A stretch of DNA of 64,000 nt from Bufo bufo. Lineage: Eukaryota; Chordata; Amphibia; Anura; Bufonidae. Position numbers and translations under genes: made by a program. The notes under the pieces are model-generated. The model did not search any database, was not told the DNA's origin, and saw only the letters and a list, made by a program, of their open reading frames with translations. The stretch covers positions 112,113,295 to 112,177,294 of the forward strand of contig NC_053397.1 of the NCBI RefSeq assembly GCF_905171765.1, given 5' to 3'. Of the stretch, positions 21,811-33,142 are shown one piece after another (within the stretch, counting starts at the first letter, position 1; every line of letters begins with the position of its first letter).

Positions 21811-23121
21811 TCAGTATTTGCAGTGTTGGCCCTTCTTTTTCAGGACCTCTGCAATTCGACTGGGCATGCTCTCAATCAACTTCTGGGCAAATTCCTGACT
21901 GATAGCAACCCATTCTTTCATAATCACTTCTTGGAGTTTGTCAGAATTAGTGGGTTTTTGTTTGTCCACCCGCCTCTTGAGGATTGACCACAAGTTCTCA
22001 ATGGGATTAAAGAGGACCTTTCACCCGAATAAAGTATCTAAACTGACTATATAGACGTGTAGAGCGGCGCCCAGGGATCCCCCTGCACTTACTGTTATCC
22101 CCGGGCGCCGCTCCGTTCTCCGGTTATAGCCTCCGGTATGTTCATAGTTAGGCTCCACCCAGGGGAACCTGCCGGCGTCTCTTTCTCCTATGCTGTAGCG
22201 CTGGCCAATCGCAGCGCTCAGCTCATAGCCAGGCTGTCAGTTTAGATACTTTATTCAGGTGAAAGGTCTTCTTTAAGATCTGGGGAGTTTCCAGGCCATG
22301 GACCCAAAATGTCAAAGTTTTGGTCCCCAAGCCACTTAGTTATCACTTTTGCCTTATGGTACGGTGCTCCATCGTGCTGGACAATGCATTGTTCTTCACC
22401 AAACTATTGTTGGAAGAAGTTGCTGTTGGAGGGTGTTTTGGTACCATTCTTTATTCATGGCTGTGTTTTTGGGCAAAATTGTGAGTGAGCCCACTCCCTT
22501 GGATGAGAAGCAACCCCACACATGAATGGTCTCAGGATGCTTTACTGTTGGCATGACACAGGACTGATGGTAGCGCTCACATTTTCTTCTCTGGACAAGC
22601 CTTTTTCCAGATGCCCCAAACAATCGGAAAGAGGCTTCATCGGAGAATATGACTTTGCCCCAGTCCTCAGCAGTCCATTCACCATATTTTCTGCAGAAGA
22701 TCAATCTGTCCCTGATGTTTTTTTTGGAGAGAAGTGACTTCTTTGCTGCTCTTCTTGACACCAGGCCATCTTCCAAAAGCCTTCGACTCACTGTGCGTGC
22801 AGATGCGCTCACACCTGCCTGCTGCCATTCCTGAGCAAGCTCTGCACTGGTGGCACTCCGATCCCGCAGCTGAATCCTCTTTAGGAGACAATCCTGGCGC
22901 TTGCTGGACTTTGTTGGACGCCCTGAAGCCTTCTTAACAAGAATTGAACCTCTTTCCTTGAAGTTCTTGATGATCCTATAAATTGTTGATTGAGGTGCAA
23001 TCTTAGTAGCCACAATATCCTTGCCTGTGAAGCCATTTTTATGCAACGCAATGATGGCTGCACGCGTTTCTTTGCAGGTCACCATGGTTAACAATGGAAG
23101 AACAATGCTTTCAAGCATCAC
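21811..23121 (-). pseudogene. Tc1 transposase, frameshifted and interrupted
   Basis: Minus-strand transposase. The N-terminal helix-turn-helix pair includes FTGKDIVATKIAPQSTIYRI. The first catalytic Asp is in FSDEASFRLFG. After a one-base frameshift near 22395 the second Asp lies in a VQHDGAPYHK context (about 22365-22395). The conserved NSPDL motif is separated from the next part by the MITE at 22011-22272, and the frame resumes at 21811-22008 with LWSILKRRVDKQK. The codons NPIE, with the catalytic Glu, straddle the MITE site. The break pattern means it is inactive. Confidence 0.88.
22011..22272. mobile_element. TTAA MITE inside the Tc1
   Basis: The left AGAGGACCTTTCACC and right GGTGAAAGGTCTTCT ends are inverted with one mismatch, between perfect TTAA duplications (22007-22010, 22273-22276). 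Removing the insert and one TTAA gives a continuous Tc1 sequence, so the boundary is certain. The interior has an inverted CGGCGCC...GGGCGCCG hairpin. Confidence 0.92.
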
Positions 23122-23451
23122 CCTCCTTTTAACATGTCAAATCTGCCATTTTAACCCAATCAGCCTGACATAATGATCTCCAGCCTTGTGCTCGTCAACA
23201 TTCTCACCTGAGTTAAGAAGACGATTACTGAAATGATCTCAGCAGGTCCTTTAATGACCGCAATGAAATGCAGTGGAAAGTTTTTTTTGGAATTAAGTTA
23301 ATTTTCATGGCAAAGAAGGACTATGCAATTCATCTGATCACTCTTCATAACATTCTGGAGTATATGCAAATTGCTATTATAAAAACTTAAGCAGCAACTT
23401 TTCCAATTTCCAATATTTATGTGATTCTCAAAACTTTTGGCCACGACTGTA

Positions 23452-23703
23452 GACAGAACCAGGCAAAGGACTGGTAGGAACGCGGATAGAACCAAACTAA
23501 GGACAAACAGGCAGAGAACATGCAAAATTTGTGCAGAAGACTTCAGGACACAGTATAGACAAATCAGATACATGATCAGAAACCCAGCAAGACGTAACAG
23601 ACACAGAACTCTAGGAAACAGTTTAGACAGAAAGTGCAAAGGTCCAACAGAATCTGAGAATACCAGGCCGACAAATATAAGCTCCATCAAACATAGTAAC
23701 AGA
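23452..23703. other. No recognisable feature
   Basis: Purine-rich sequence with repeated AGACA/CAGA wording; a 99-codon open frame here has no recognisable motif. Confidence 0.45.
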
Positions 23704-23880
23704 GGGGGTCATTTATCAAAGTGGTGTAAAGTATAACTGGCTTAGTTGCCCATAGCAACCAATCAGATTCCACCTTTCATTTTGGACAACTCCTTTGGAA
23801 AATGAAATGAGGAATCTGATTGGTTGCTATGGGCAACTAAGTCAGTTATACTTTACACCAGTTTGATGAATAACCCCCAT
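23704..23880. mobile_element. Near-perfect palindromic MITE
   Basis: GGGGGTCATTTATCAAAGTG...TAGTTGCCCATAGCAACCAA is mirrored by GGTTGCTATGGGCAACTAAG...GATGAATAACCCCC. The hairpin arms are about 80 bp and the centre is near 23795. A common frog foldback in my experience. Confidence 0.75.
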
Positions 23881-24970
23881 AGTTTGTTAGTCTGCAAAAA
23901 ATGATCCGTCCATCCAGTTCAGCCTGTTATCCTACAAGTTGATCTAGAGGAAGGCAAAACCCCCACCATGAGATAGAAGCCAATTTTCCTCATCTTTCCA
24001 GACTCCATTCGGGCAATCAGAATAACTCCCTGGATCAACGACCCCTCTCTAGTAGCTATAGCCTGTAATATTATTACACTCCAGAAATACATCCAGGCCC
24101 CTCTTGAATTCCTTTATTGTACTCACCATCACCACCTCCTCAGGCAGAGAGTTCCATAGTCTCACTGCTCTTACCATAAAGAATCCTTTTCTATGTGTGT
24201 GTACAAACCTTATTTCCTCCAGACGCAGAGGATGTCCTCTCGTCACAGTCCAGGTGATAAATAGATGATGGTACTGTCCCCTGATATATTTATACATAGT
24301 AATTAGATCTCCCCTCAGTCGTCTTTTTTCTAAAATGAATAACCCTAATGTTGATAATCTTTCAGGGCACTGTAGTTGCCCATTCCAGTTATTACTTTAG
24401 TTGCCCGCCTCTGAACCCTCTCCAGCTCTGCTATGTCTGCCTTGTTCACGGGAGCCCAGAACTGTACACAGAACTCCATGTGTGGTCTGACTAGTGATTT
24501 GTAAAGTGGTAGGACTATGTTCTTATCACGGGCATCTATGCCCCTTCTGATGCAACCCATTATCTTATTGGCCTTGGCAGCAGCTGCCTGACACTGGTTT
24601 TTACTGCTTAGTTTGCTGTTCACTAGAATTCCTACGTCCTTTTCCATGTCAATGTTAGGCCTCTTTCACACGACCGTATGGCTTTTTCAGTGTTTTGCGG
24701 ATGCATTTCCGTATGTGTTCCGTTTTTTTGGGGACCCATTGACTTGAATGGAGCCACGGAAGGTGATTTGCTGGCAATAATAGGACATGTTCTATCTTTC
24801 AACGTAATGGAATAACAGAAATACGGAAACTGAATGCAAAACGGGCCGTAAACGGGAAAAAAAATGATCGTGTGAAAGAGGCCTTACCCAGTGTTTTATC
24901 ATTTAGTATGCATTATTCCTTCCCATGTGCATAACCTTACATTACCTCATCTGCCACTTCTCTGCCCAAA
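23881..24970 (-). pseudogene. CR1-type LINE, 3' fragment of the RT ORF
   Basis: Minus-strand C-terminal RT and tail: MEKDVGILVNSKLS near 24640, GCIRRGI, LPLYKSLVRPHMEFCVQFWAP near 24480, LERVQRRATKVI near 24410, EKRRLRGDLITMYKYI near 24300, VRLWNSLPEEVV near 24150. This is the classic CR1 end. A further upstream piece (KVMHMGRNN wording) lies beyond the nested MITE at 24887-24970. One frame break falls near 24340. The 3' terminus is close to 23881. The element is 5'-truncated, as is usual for CR1. Confidence 0.87.
24658..24883. mobile_element. TTA-type MITE, 226 bp, inside the CR1
   Basis: The termini GGCCTCTTTCACACGA and TCGTGTGAAAGAGGCC are perfectly inverted, flanked by TTA (24655-24657, 24884-24886). 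CR1 homology continues on both sides. Confidence 0.85.
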
Positions 24971-25908
24971 CAAAAAGGATCTGTGCAGATCCAACAGAAT
25001 CTGTTTTGCACAACCAGGGGCAGGACACAAACTCTGGACATATTCAGCAAACCTAACAAACTCATTAGACAAACAGATCCAAACACAAGGCGAGGGAACA
25101 TTAACTCATGCAATACTGAACGGTGGAGAGATACAAGCACATTGGCCCCAGTTCACACCCAGAAGTAACCGAGGCCAGGACGCATGGTACAGTGTAAACA
25201 TGAACCGCCATTGAGCAGGACATAAATTCAAACCCACATGAAGCCAGAGCCTGAGCACACAAACGGTGCAATGGCAACAGATGAACCAGTTATAACACCC
25301 TTTATGAACTAAACCAATGTTTTTTGTTTTTTAAAATTCATTTTCAAAAACTTTATTAAACCTTGTTGTACTACGGGGCACTTAAGTCCCACTAAGAGAC
25401 TTAAACATGTAATATTTCATACAAAAGACTGCAATACTTCTGTATTGCAGTTTTACCTAGCTCTGTAGTAGGCTCAACTTCATATTCTTCACTGCGACCA
25501 ATGAGAAACATGTACATTATTGGTTGTTCAGTGGGTTAAGTTTAGTCTCAAACTTCTTGCATTTTTAGAACATAAGCCAATGGGCTATTATTCCATCTTA
25601 GCATGGGTGTTTGGTTTTGGGATGGAGTTGTGGTGTACAGAGGATAATGAGAGAAGAAAAGTAAATTTTTACAAATATAATTTAATATGTTAATACTAAT
25701 GTATACAATCTGCACGAGTGCCTATATATGCATATAAGTTCAACAGTTTTCATTTATTTAGCATATTCACAATGTATTTCAATTATTGCCTTTTGTTATT
25801 GTTGCATCTCTCGCAGGGCAGGTTGTCTATAAAGTTCTTCAAAGGGATTTATTATGGGAACTAACAAAAAATATCTGCCCCCATGATTACTGCTTTATCA
25901 CACAAACA
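24971..25908. other. About 940 bp with no recognisable feature
   Basis: Includes a purine-rich stretch similar in style to 23452-23703 and an AT-rich part. No motif, terminus or TSD found. Confidence 0.45.
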
Positions 25909-25912
25909 TTAA

Positions 25913-26433
25913 AGGGGTTGGCCTATTTAAAATATTCTAGTTTCCAAACCAGCACCTGGATCTGAATACTTTTGTAATTAAGAATTTAGTAAAGCCACTG
26001 AGATATTCAATAAAATGTGTCTGTATAGCGCCACCTGCTGTTTGTGTTTTCTCATTTCTCACCAGCTTCTTTGCACTCCTCCCGCCTGTGCTGTAATTTT
26101 AAATATAATGAAATAAAGGACATTGAATTCTATAGTGAGTGCCACACTTCTCTTATTTTTTTCTTTTGCTTTTCTTTGTCCTTCTCACTGAGAAGGTCGC
26201 ACATGCTCAGTTTCATCCTATATTTGCCTCCTGAGCTGTGATAGGGAGAGAGCTCCTGCAGAAATGACAGTCCCATTGAGCTGCCAAATTGATATAGATC
26301 TAGCAGAGCAATGAATGGGGAGATCTCTGGATCCATGTGAGGTACAGGGCTGGTCTAGCCTTTTAGAAAGAGATTGTCATTTCCTATATGATGTCTGATT
26401 TTCAGTTATTCCATTAATCGGGACATAACCTCT
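25913..26433. mobile_element. TTAA MITE with AAAGGGGTT termini
   Basis: Begins after TTAA (25909-25912) with AAGGGGTTGGCC, ends GGACATAACCTCT before TTAA (26434-26437). The interior holds GCGCCACCTGCTGTTTGTG, a frequent frog repeat phrase. The right TTAA is shared with the next repeat. Confidence 0.6.
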
Positions 26434-26961
26434 TTAACCCCTTAAGGACACGGCCATATTTCACCTTAAGGACCAAGCCATTTTTTGCAAATCTGACCAG
26501 TGTCACTTTATGTGTGAATAACTTTAAAATGCTTTTACTTATCCAGGCCATTCTGAGATTGTTTTTTCGTCACATATTGTACTTCATGACACTGGTAAAA
26601 TAGAGTAAAAAAATTCATTTTTATTTATAAAAAAAATACCAAATTTACAAAAAAAATAAAAAAATTAGCAAATTTCCAAGTTTCAATTTCTCTACTTCTA
26701 TAATACATAGTAATACCTACAAAAAGAGTTATTACTTTACATTCCCCATATGTCTACTTTATGTTTGGATCATTTTGTGAATGACATTTTATTTTTTGGG
26801 GACGTTACAAGCAGGGCTGTGGAGTCGGAGGCAATTTTGGGTACCTGCAGTCGGAGTCGGCAAAAAATGAACCGACTCCGACTCCTACTAGATTTAAATT
26901 GGAATAAAATTTAAAAAAAGCAAGTTTAAATGTCCCAATTCACAAAAAGTTATAATTAATT

Positions 26962-27544
26962 ACCGTTTTTTTTCGCCCTTTTGAGGAGGAAAATAAGAAA
27001 AAATATATTTTGAACCAAAAGGTGTGCTTTTGGTGGGTTTTGAACAAATGGTGGTCTGTGGATGACACTATTATGCGGGCATCTGTGGATGGCACTGTTA
27101 TGGGGACATCTGAGGATGACATATATATAGCATCTTATCTTATTTGTCATACACAGATCCCCCCATAACAGTGTCCCTGTGTAGTGAATGAGGCTGGCAT
27201 CTGTTTCTGTAATGGCAGCGGGGCCCGCTGCCTGCTTCATTCATAAAGTGACGTGACGTAGTGAGCTACGCTACGAGCGCCCACCTGTAAGTAGTACAGC
27301 GCTAGATTTAAGATGATTGGAATACTTTAAAAATACCCACAAGTTAGATATGATTACCGTATACTAGAGTGAGCGGGGCCCAGTGTAGTAGAATACAGTG
27401 ACTGCACCGGGCCCCGCTGCCATTACAGAAACAGATGCCGGCCCCCAGCCCCTCCTCCCTCTCAGCCTATTCACCGGACGGTCGCAGCATTCGCCCCCAT
27501 AAGACGCACTGCTATTTTTCCCCCACTTTTGCGAAAAATACGGT
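26962..27544. mobile_element. MITE with ACCGTATTTTTCGCC termini
   Basis: The ends ACCGTTTTTTTTCGCCC and GCGAAAAATACGGT are inverted. Inside are GGATGACACTATTATG/GATCTGTG minisatellite units and the ATTCATAAAGTGACG palindrome, like the larger copy at 59454-60560 but inverted. No clear TSD. Confidence 0.7.
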
Positions 27545-27690
27545 ACTTCTCTACTGTAAGAATAAAGGCCAATGCATGCAGTGCGTCACGTTACCGCAAA
27601 ACGAACACGTTAAGTGACCATGAAGAAGCATGCTTTTCATATGCTTCACTATATGGCACGCAACGCACAGTTAGGGAGCGGCAATACTTA

Positions 27691-28638
27691 GGCCTCTTTC
27701 ACACGGGCGTTGCGGGAAAAGGTGTGGGTGCGTTGCGGGAACATTGTAATGCGTTTTGCACTCGCGTGAGAAAAATCGCGCATGTTTGGTACCCAAACCC
27801 GAACTTCTTCACAGAAGTTCGGGCTTGGGATCAGTGTTCTGTAGATTGTATTATTTTCCCTTATAACATGGTTATAAGGGAAAATAATAGCATTCTGAAT
27901 ACAGAATGCATAGTAAGATAGGGCTGGAGGGGTTAAAAAAAATAAAAAAATAATTAAACTCCCCTTAGTCCACTTGATCGCGCAGCCCGGCATCTCCTTC
28001 TGTCTCCTTCTTTGCTGATTGCAGGAAATGGACCTGTGGTGACGTCACTCCGGTCATCACATGGTCCATCACATGATCCATCACATGATCCATCACCATG
28101 GTAAAAGATCATGTGAAGGATCATGTGATGACCGGAGTGACGTCACCACAGGTCCTTTTCCTGCAATCAGCAAAGAAGACAGAAGAGAAGCCGGGCTGCG
28201 CGATCAAGTGGATTAAGGTGAGTTTAATATTTTTTAATTTATTTTTTAACCCCTCCAGCGCTATTGTACTATGCATTCTGTATTCAGAATGCTATTATTT
28301 TCCCTTATAACCATGTTATAAGGGAAAATAATAATGATCGGGTCTCCACCCGATCGTCTCCTAGCAACCGTGCGTGAAAATCGCACCGCATCCACACTTG
28401 CTTGCGGATGCTTGCGATTTTCACGCAACCCCATTCATTTCTATGGGGCCTGCGTTACGTGAAAAACACATAAAGAGGAGCATGCTGCGATTTTCACGCA
28501 ACGCACAAGTGATGCATGAAAATCACCGCTCGTCTGCACAGCCCCATATAAATGAATGGGTCATGATTCAGTGCGGGTGCAATGCGTTCAACTCACGCAT
28601 CGCATCCGCGCAGAATACTCGCCCGTGTGAAAGGGGCC
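27691..28638. mobile_element. 948-bp palindromic TTA-type MITE, complete
   Basis: GGCCTCTTTCACACGGGCG and CGCCCGTGTGAAAGGGGCC are inverted termini between TTA duplications (27688-27690, 28639-28641). Most of the element is one long inverted repeat: AACATGGTTATAAGGGAAAA, GTGACGTCACTCCGG and CAGCCCGGC occur mirrored about a centre near 28100 (CATGATCCATCACCATGGT). Confidence 0.88.
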
Positions 28639-28905
28639 TTATACTTTCCATAGTGTTGTGTTCTGCTGTTACAGGGAACGCAACGCCCATGGTTAACTTA
28701 GCCTCTCACTGATAATTGATTAAGTAAATATGTTTTTTGCAGGACTAGAGACACTTGTATAAGTGAAGGGAATGGGTAGTCAATAGTTCAAGACTGAAGC
28801 TGTAAACCATTTGAAAAAGTGCTGTCATTCAGCTAAGGCTATAAAACCTTGTAAACTCAGATTGTTAGCTTAAACTTTAAACATGACTATGGGATTCTAC
28901 TAGGG

Positions 28906-30426
28906 CAGTGGTCGGCAAGCCGTGGCTCACAAGCCACTTGCGGCTCTTTTGATCCTTCACTGCGGCTCTTTGGTTCGGGTGGGCGGCCGCGCAGCCATAT
29001 CGCGCCGCTCAAGCTTGCAAAATGTCCATCATGCGCCTCCTGCCCCGTCTGTCTGCTCCTTCCACTTTATGAATGAAGCAGGCAGGCGGGGCAGGAGGCG
29101 CATGACGGAGGGTGAGATGTCACGCTGCGCACAGCAGCAGAAGGGCGGCAGCGGCGGACTTTCTGCAGAACACCGGCCATGTGACGAGTGGTGAAGAGGC
29201 CGCCGCTCAGGTCCAGGAGGAGCGAAATGTCCTGCAGCAGAAAGGTAGAAGCTGCCCCCGGTGTGTGCACAGCGCCAGGCACTGCACCGGCCCCGCCGCA
29301 AGTGTCCCTGCCTTCTCCCTTCCCCCCACTAATACATTACTTTACTTACTGGAGGGCACTTATGGGGGATATCTGTGGAGGGCACTTATGGGGGATATCT
29401 GTGGAGGGCACTTATATAGCATCTTATGCTATATATGTGTCATCCACAGATATCCCCCATAGGTGCGTCATCCACAGATATCCCCCATAGGTGCGTCATC
29501 CACAGATATCCCCCATAAGTGCGTCATCCACAGATATCCCCCATAAGTGCATCATCCACAGATATCCCCCATAAGTGCGTCATCCACAGATATCCCCCAT
29601 AAGTGCGTCATCCACAGATATCCCCCATAAGTGCGTCATCCACATTACATCCACATTTGCAGACAAGTTTAATAAAAGTAAAAAATGATAAAGATAAAAT
29701 GAAATAATAATCAAGATCCAAATATAAGAAAGTACATATAAAAGTATGTAAAAACACACTCTGGGCTCATGCCCACGAATGTAAGGGCGCTGTGCCTGTG
29801 CTCTGGACCGCAAATAGCGGTCCGTCCGCAATGCACGGACACAGACCATGGGGCAGCTGCATGAGGATCGCGGACCCATTCACTTGAATGGTGTTCGCGA
29901 TCCGCATCCGACTGCCCGCACCGCAAAAAAGTAGCGCATGCTGAAGTGAATGGGTCCATGATGCGGGCTGCACACGGCCGTGTGCAGCCCGCATCATGGA
30001 CCCATTCACTTCAATGGGTCCAGGATCGGGGATATGAGTGCTACAGAGTGCTTCCGTGGTGCTTCTGGCTGTGCCTCCGCACCGCGAAAAAGTAGTGCAT
30101 GTGCTACTTTTTTGTGGTGCGGAGGCACAGCCAGAAGCACCACGGAAGCACTCTGTAGCACTCATATTCCGGATCCTGGACCCATTGAAGTGAATGGGTC
30201 CTTGATGCGGGCTGCACACGGCCAGTGCCCGTGTATTGCGGACCCGCCGTATGCGACCTGCAATATGGCAACGGCGGGCACACGGTCGTGTGCATGAGCC
30301 CTAATAGTCCTCACTGGTACTGTTGACGCAATATTTTAGGTTTTAAAAATGTGGCTCTCCAAAGAAATTTCAATCGTGGTTTTGGCGATATTTGGCTCAG
30401 TTGAAAAAAAAGGTTGCCCACCACTG
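28906..30426. mobile_element. hAT MITE with CAGTGGTCGGCAA termini
   Basis: Left CAGTGGTCGGCAAGCCG, right GGTTGCCCACCACTG, perfect 8-bp TSD TACTAGGG (28898-28905, 30427-30434). Interior: a CTTTATGAATGAAGCAGGC palindrome (28985-29115), a minisatellite of CCACAGATATCCCCCATA units that inverts at TAGCATCTTATGCTATA (29415-29435), and inverted arms around GTGAATGGGTCC...CATGATGCGGGCTGC (29770-30300). Several overlapping open frames follow from these repeats. Confidence 0.92.
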
Positions 30427-30702
30427 TACTAGGGAAATCATGTTTTACAATAAATGCCCCTTCCTGGATCCTCCCACTGCCCTATCTTCAGCAGAAGATC
30501 AGCACACAAAGGAGAAGGCAGCGGCTTCCTAGCCAGTAGTTCTGTGGTAATGACATGTATGTTGCCTTTCTTTCCTTCAAGGAATGTATAAAATACATTT
30601 GCATATTAAATACAGGGGAGTCGGAGTCGGAAGTACCAAAAACTGAGGAGTCGGAGTCGGACCATTTATCTACCGACTCCACAGCCCTGGTTACAAGGCT
30701 TA

Positions 30703-31157
30703 GGCTACTTTCACACTAGCGTTTTTCTTTTCCGGCATAGAGTTCCGTCACAGGGGCTCTATACCGGAAAAGAACTGATCAGGCATATCCCAATGCATTC
30801 TGAATGGAGAGTAATCCGTTCAGGATGCATCAGGATGTCTTCAGTTCAGTCATTTTGACTGATCAGGCAAAAGAGAAAACCGTAGCATGCTACGGTTTTA
30901 TCTCCGGCCAAAAAAACTGAAGACTTGCATGCGCAGACCTTTAAAAATGAGAAAAAAATGAATGCTGGATCCGTTTTGCCTGATGACACCGGAAAAACGG
31001 ATCCGCTATTGCAATGCATTTTTCTGACTGATCAGGCATTTTTCTGACTGATCAGGATCCTGATCAGTCTAAAAAATGCCTGATCAGTCAGAAAAATGAC
31101 ATGCGTTTGCAACGGAACTGCCTGACGGAATCAAACAACGCAAGTGTGAAAGTACCC
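30703..31157. mobile_element. TTA-type MITE with GGCTACTTTCACACT termini
   Basis: TTA (30700-30702, 31158-31160) flanks GGCTACTTTCACACTAGCG and CGCAAGTGTGAAAGTACCC. Interior hairpins use TGACTGATCAGGCA and GGATCC. The left breakpoint of the 3.58-kb tandem duplication lies about 30 bp inside it, so a left-truncated second copy is at about 34306-34735. Confidence 0.85.
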
Positions 31158-32206
31158 TTAGAAGTTTAGAAGCAAATCTTGACATTTTTCAGAAATTTTC
31201 AAAAACCCACTTTTTAAGGACCAGTTCAGGTCTGAAGTCACTTTGTGAGGCTTACATAATAGAAACTACCCAAAAATGACGCCATTCTAGAAACTACACC
31301 CCTCAAGGTATTCAAAACTGATTTTACAAACGTTGCTTACCCTTTAGGTGTTCCACAAGAGTTAATTCGATTTTTGGGCAAATTTTCCATTTTAATCCAT
31401 TTTTTCCAGTTACAAAGCAAGGGTTAACAGCCAAATAAAACACTATATTTATTGCGCTGATTCTGTATTTTGCAGAAACACCCCATTTGTGGCTGTAAAC
31501 TACTGTGTGGGCACACGGTAGGGCGTAGAGGGAAAGGTGCACTGTGTGGTTTTTGGAAGGCAGATTTTGCTGGACTGGTTTATATACACCATGTCCCATT
31601 TGAAGCCCCCCTGATGCACCCCTAGAGTAGAAACTCCAAAAAAGTGACCCCATCTAAGAAACTACACCTCTCAAGGTATTAAAAACTGATTTTACAAACT
31701 TTGTTAACCCTTTAGGTGTTCCACATGAGTTATTAGCAAATGGAGATGAAGTTTGAGAATTTAAATTTTTTGGCAAATTTTCAATTTTAATCAATTTTTT
31801 CCAGTAACAAAGCAAGGGTTAACAGCCAAACAAAACGCTATATTTATTGCCCTGATTCTGTAGTTTGCAGAAACACCCCATATGTGGCCGTAAACTACTG
31901 TACGGGCACACAGTAAGGGGAAAGGTGCGCCGTGTGGTTTTTGGAAGGTAGATTTTGCTGGACTGGTTTATTTACACCATGTCCAATTTGAAGCCCCCCT
32001 GATGCACCCCTAGAGTAGAAACTCCATAAAAGTGACCCCATTTTGGAAACTACGGGATAAGGTGGCAGTTTTGGTACTATTTTAGGGTACATATGATTTT
32101 TGGTTGCTCTATATTAAATTTTTGTGAGGCAATGTTACCAAAATTAGAAATTCTGAAATTTCATCTCCATTTCCCATAAACTGTTGAGGAACACCTAAAG
32201 GGTTAA

Positions 32207-32690
32207 AGGGCTTCTACCACCAGAAATATTGTTATGTAGCAGACTGACATTAGCGATGCGCTAATGTCATACTACATAACAGTATGTTTCTAACATTTGT
32301 CCCTGCAGCCGTTTTTGTAAAATAAGCACTTTTATTATATGCTAATGAGCCTCTAGGTGCTATGTGGGCGTAAAATAAGCACCTAGAGGCTCCGTCTACT
32401 CACGCTTTATCCCGCCCAGGTCCCCTGTTCTGCCCGCCCAGCTCCTCTTGATTGATGCCACGGTCACTTCTGTCTTCGGCGCAGGCGCAGTGAGTGAAGG
32501 CCACTCTCCTAATGGCTTATTAAAGGGCTTCTACCACCAGAAATACTGTTATGTATTATGTATCCTGGTGCCAGATTCCTCACTGCGCCTGAGCCGACTA
32601 CGTCACTGTGACGTAGTCGGCTCAGGCGCAGTGAGGAATCTGGCACCAGGATACATAATACATAACAGTATTTCTGGTGGTAGAAGCCCT
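32207..32690. mobile_element. TTAA MITE with an inner 167-bp palindrome (copy A)
   Basis: AAGGGCTTCTACCACCAGAAATA stands after TTAA at 32203 and again after TTAA at 32520. The inverted end TTTCTGGTGGTAGAAGCCC precedes TTAA at 32691. The inner unit 32524-32690 is a near-perfect hairpin whose arms include CACTGCGCCTGAGCCGACTA. This is either a nested insertion or an internal end duplication. Confidence 0.8.
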
Positions 32691-33142
32691 TTAATAAAGT
32701 TTTTTAAAATCAGTTTCTAATACCTTGAGGGGTGTACTTTCTTAGATGGGGTCACTTGTATGGAGTTTCTACTCTAGGGGTGCATTAGGGGGTCTTCAAA
32801 TGGGACATGGTGCCAAAAAAAAAGGCCATCAAAATGTGCCTTCCAGAAACCATACAGCGTTCCTTTCCTTCTGCGCCCTGCAGTTTGGTCTTACAGCAGT
32901 TTATGACCACATATGGGGTGTTTCTGTAAACTGTAGAATCAGGGTAATAAATATTAAGTTTTGTTTGGCTGTTAACCCTTGCTTTGTTAGTGGAAAAAAA
33001 AACGGATTAAAATGGAAAATTTGCCAAAAATAGCTGTTTTGGCACCGTTTTTATTTTATCTTTTTGACCGTGTTCATCTGAGGGGTTAGGTCATGGGGTA
33101 TTTTTATAGAGCAGATTCTTACGGACGTGGCAATACCTAATA

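Larger units (their letters stand above)
21635..23449 (-). mobile_element. Tc1/mariner element with both inverted repeats
   Basis: Both ends carry CAGTCGTGGCCAAAAGTTTT in inverted orientation, flanked by TA (21633-21634, 23450-23451). The element is complete apart from decay and a 262-bp MITE insertion (plus its TTAA copy) at 22011-22272. Confidence 0.93.
26812..30689. mobile_element. hAT MITE with CAGGGCTGTGGAGTCGG termini
   Basis: Left CAGGGCTGTGGAGTCGGAG, right CCGACTCCACAGCCCTG, perfect 8-bp TSD GTTACAAG (26804-26811, 30690-30697). It is filled by three further elements (26962-27544, 27691-28638, 28906-30426). Its own interior is anonymous and AT-rich, with several GGAGTCGGAGTCGG subterminal repeats at both ends. 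Confidence 0.92.

Noticed and set aside
26600..26700. Possible origin or matrix-attachment region from long A/T runs
   Set aside because: Runs like this occur throughout the frog repeats here; nothing specific supports a function.
29029..30297. Several 60-150 codon frames on both strands
   Set aside because: They arise from inverted arms and minisatellites in the hAT MITE 28906-30426.
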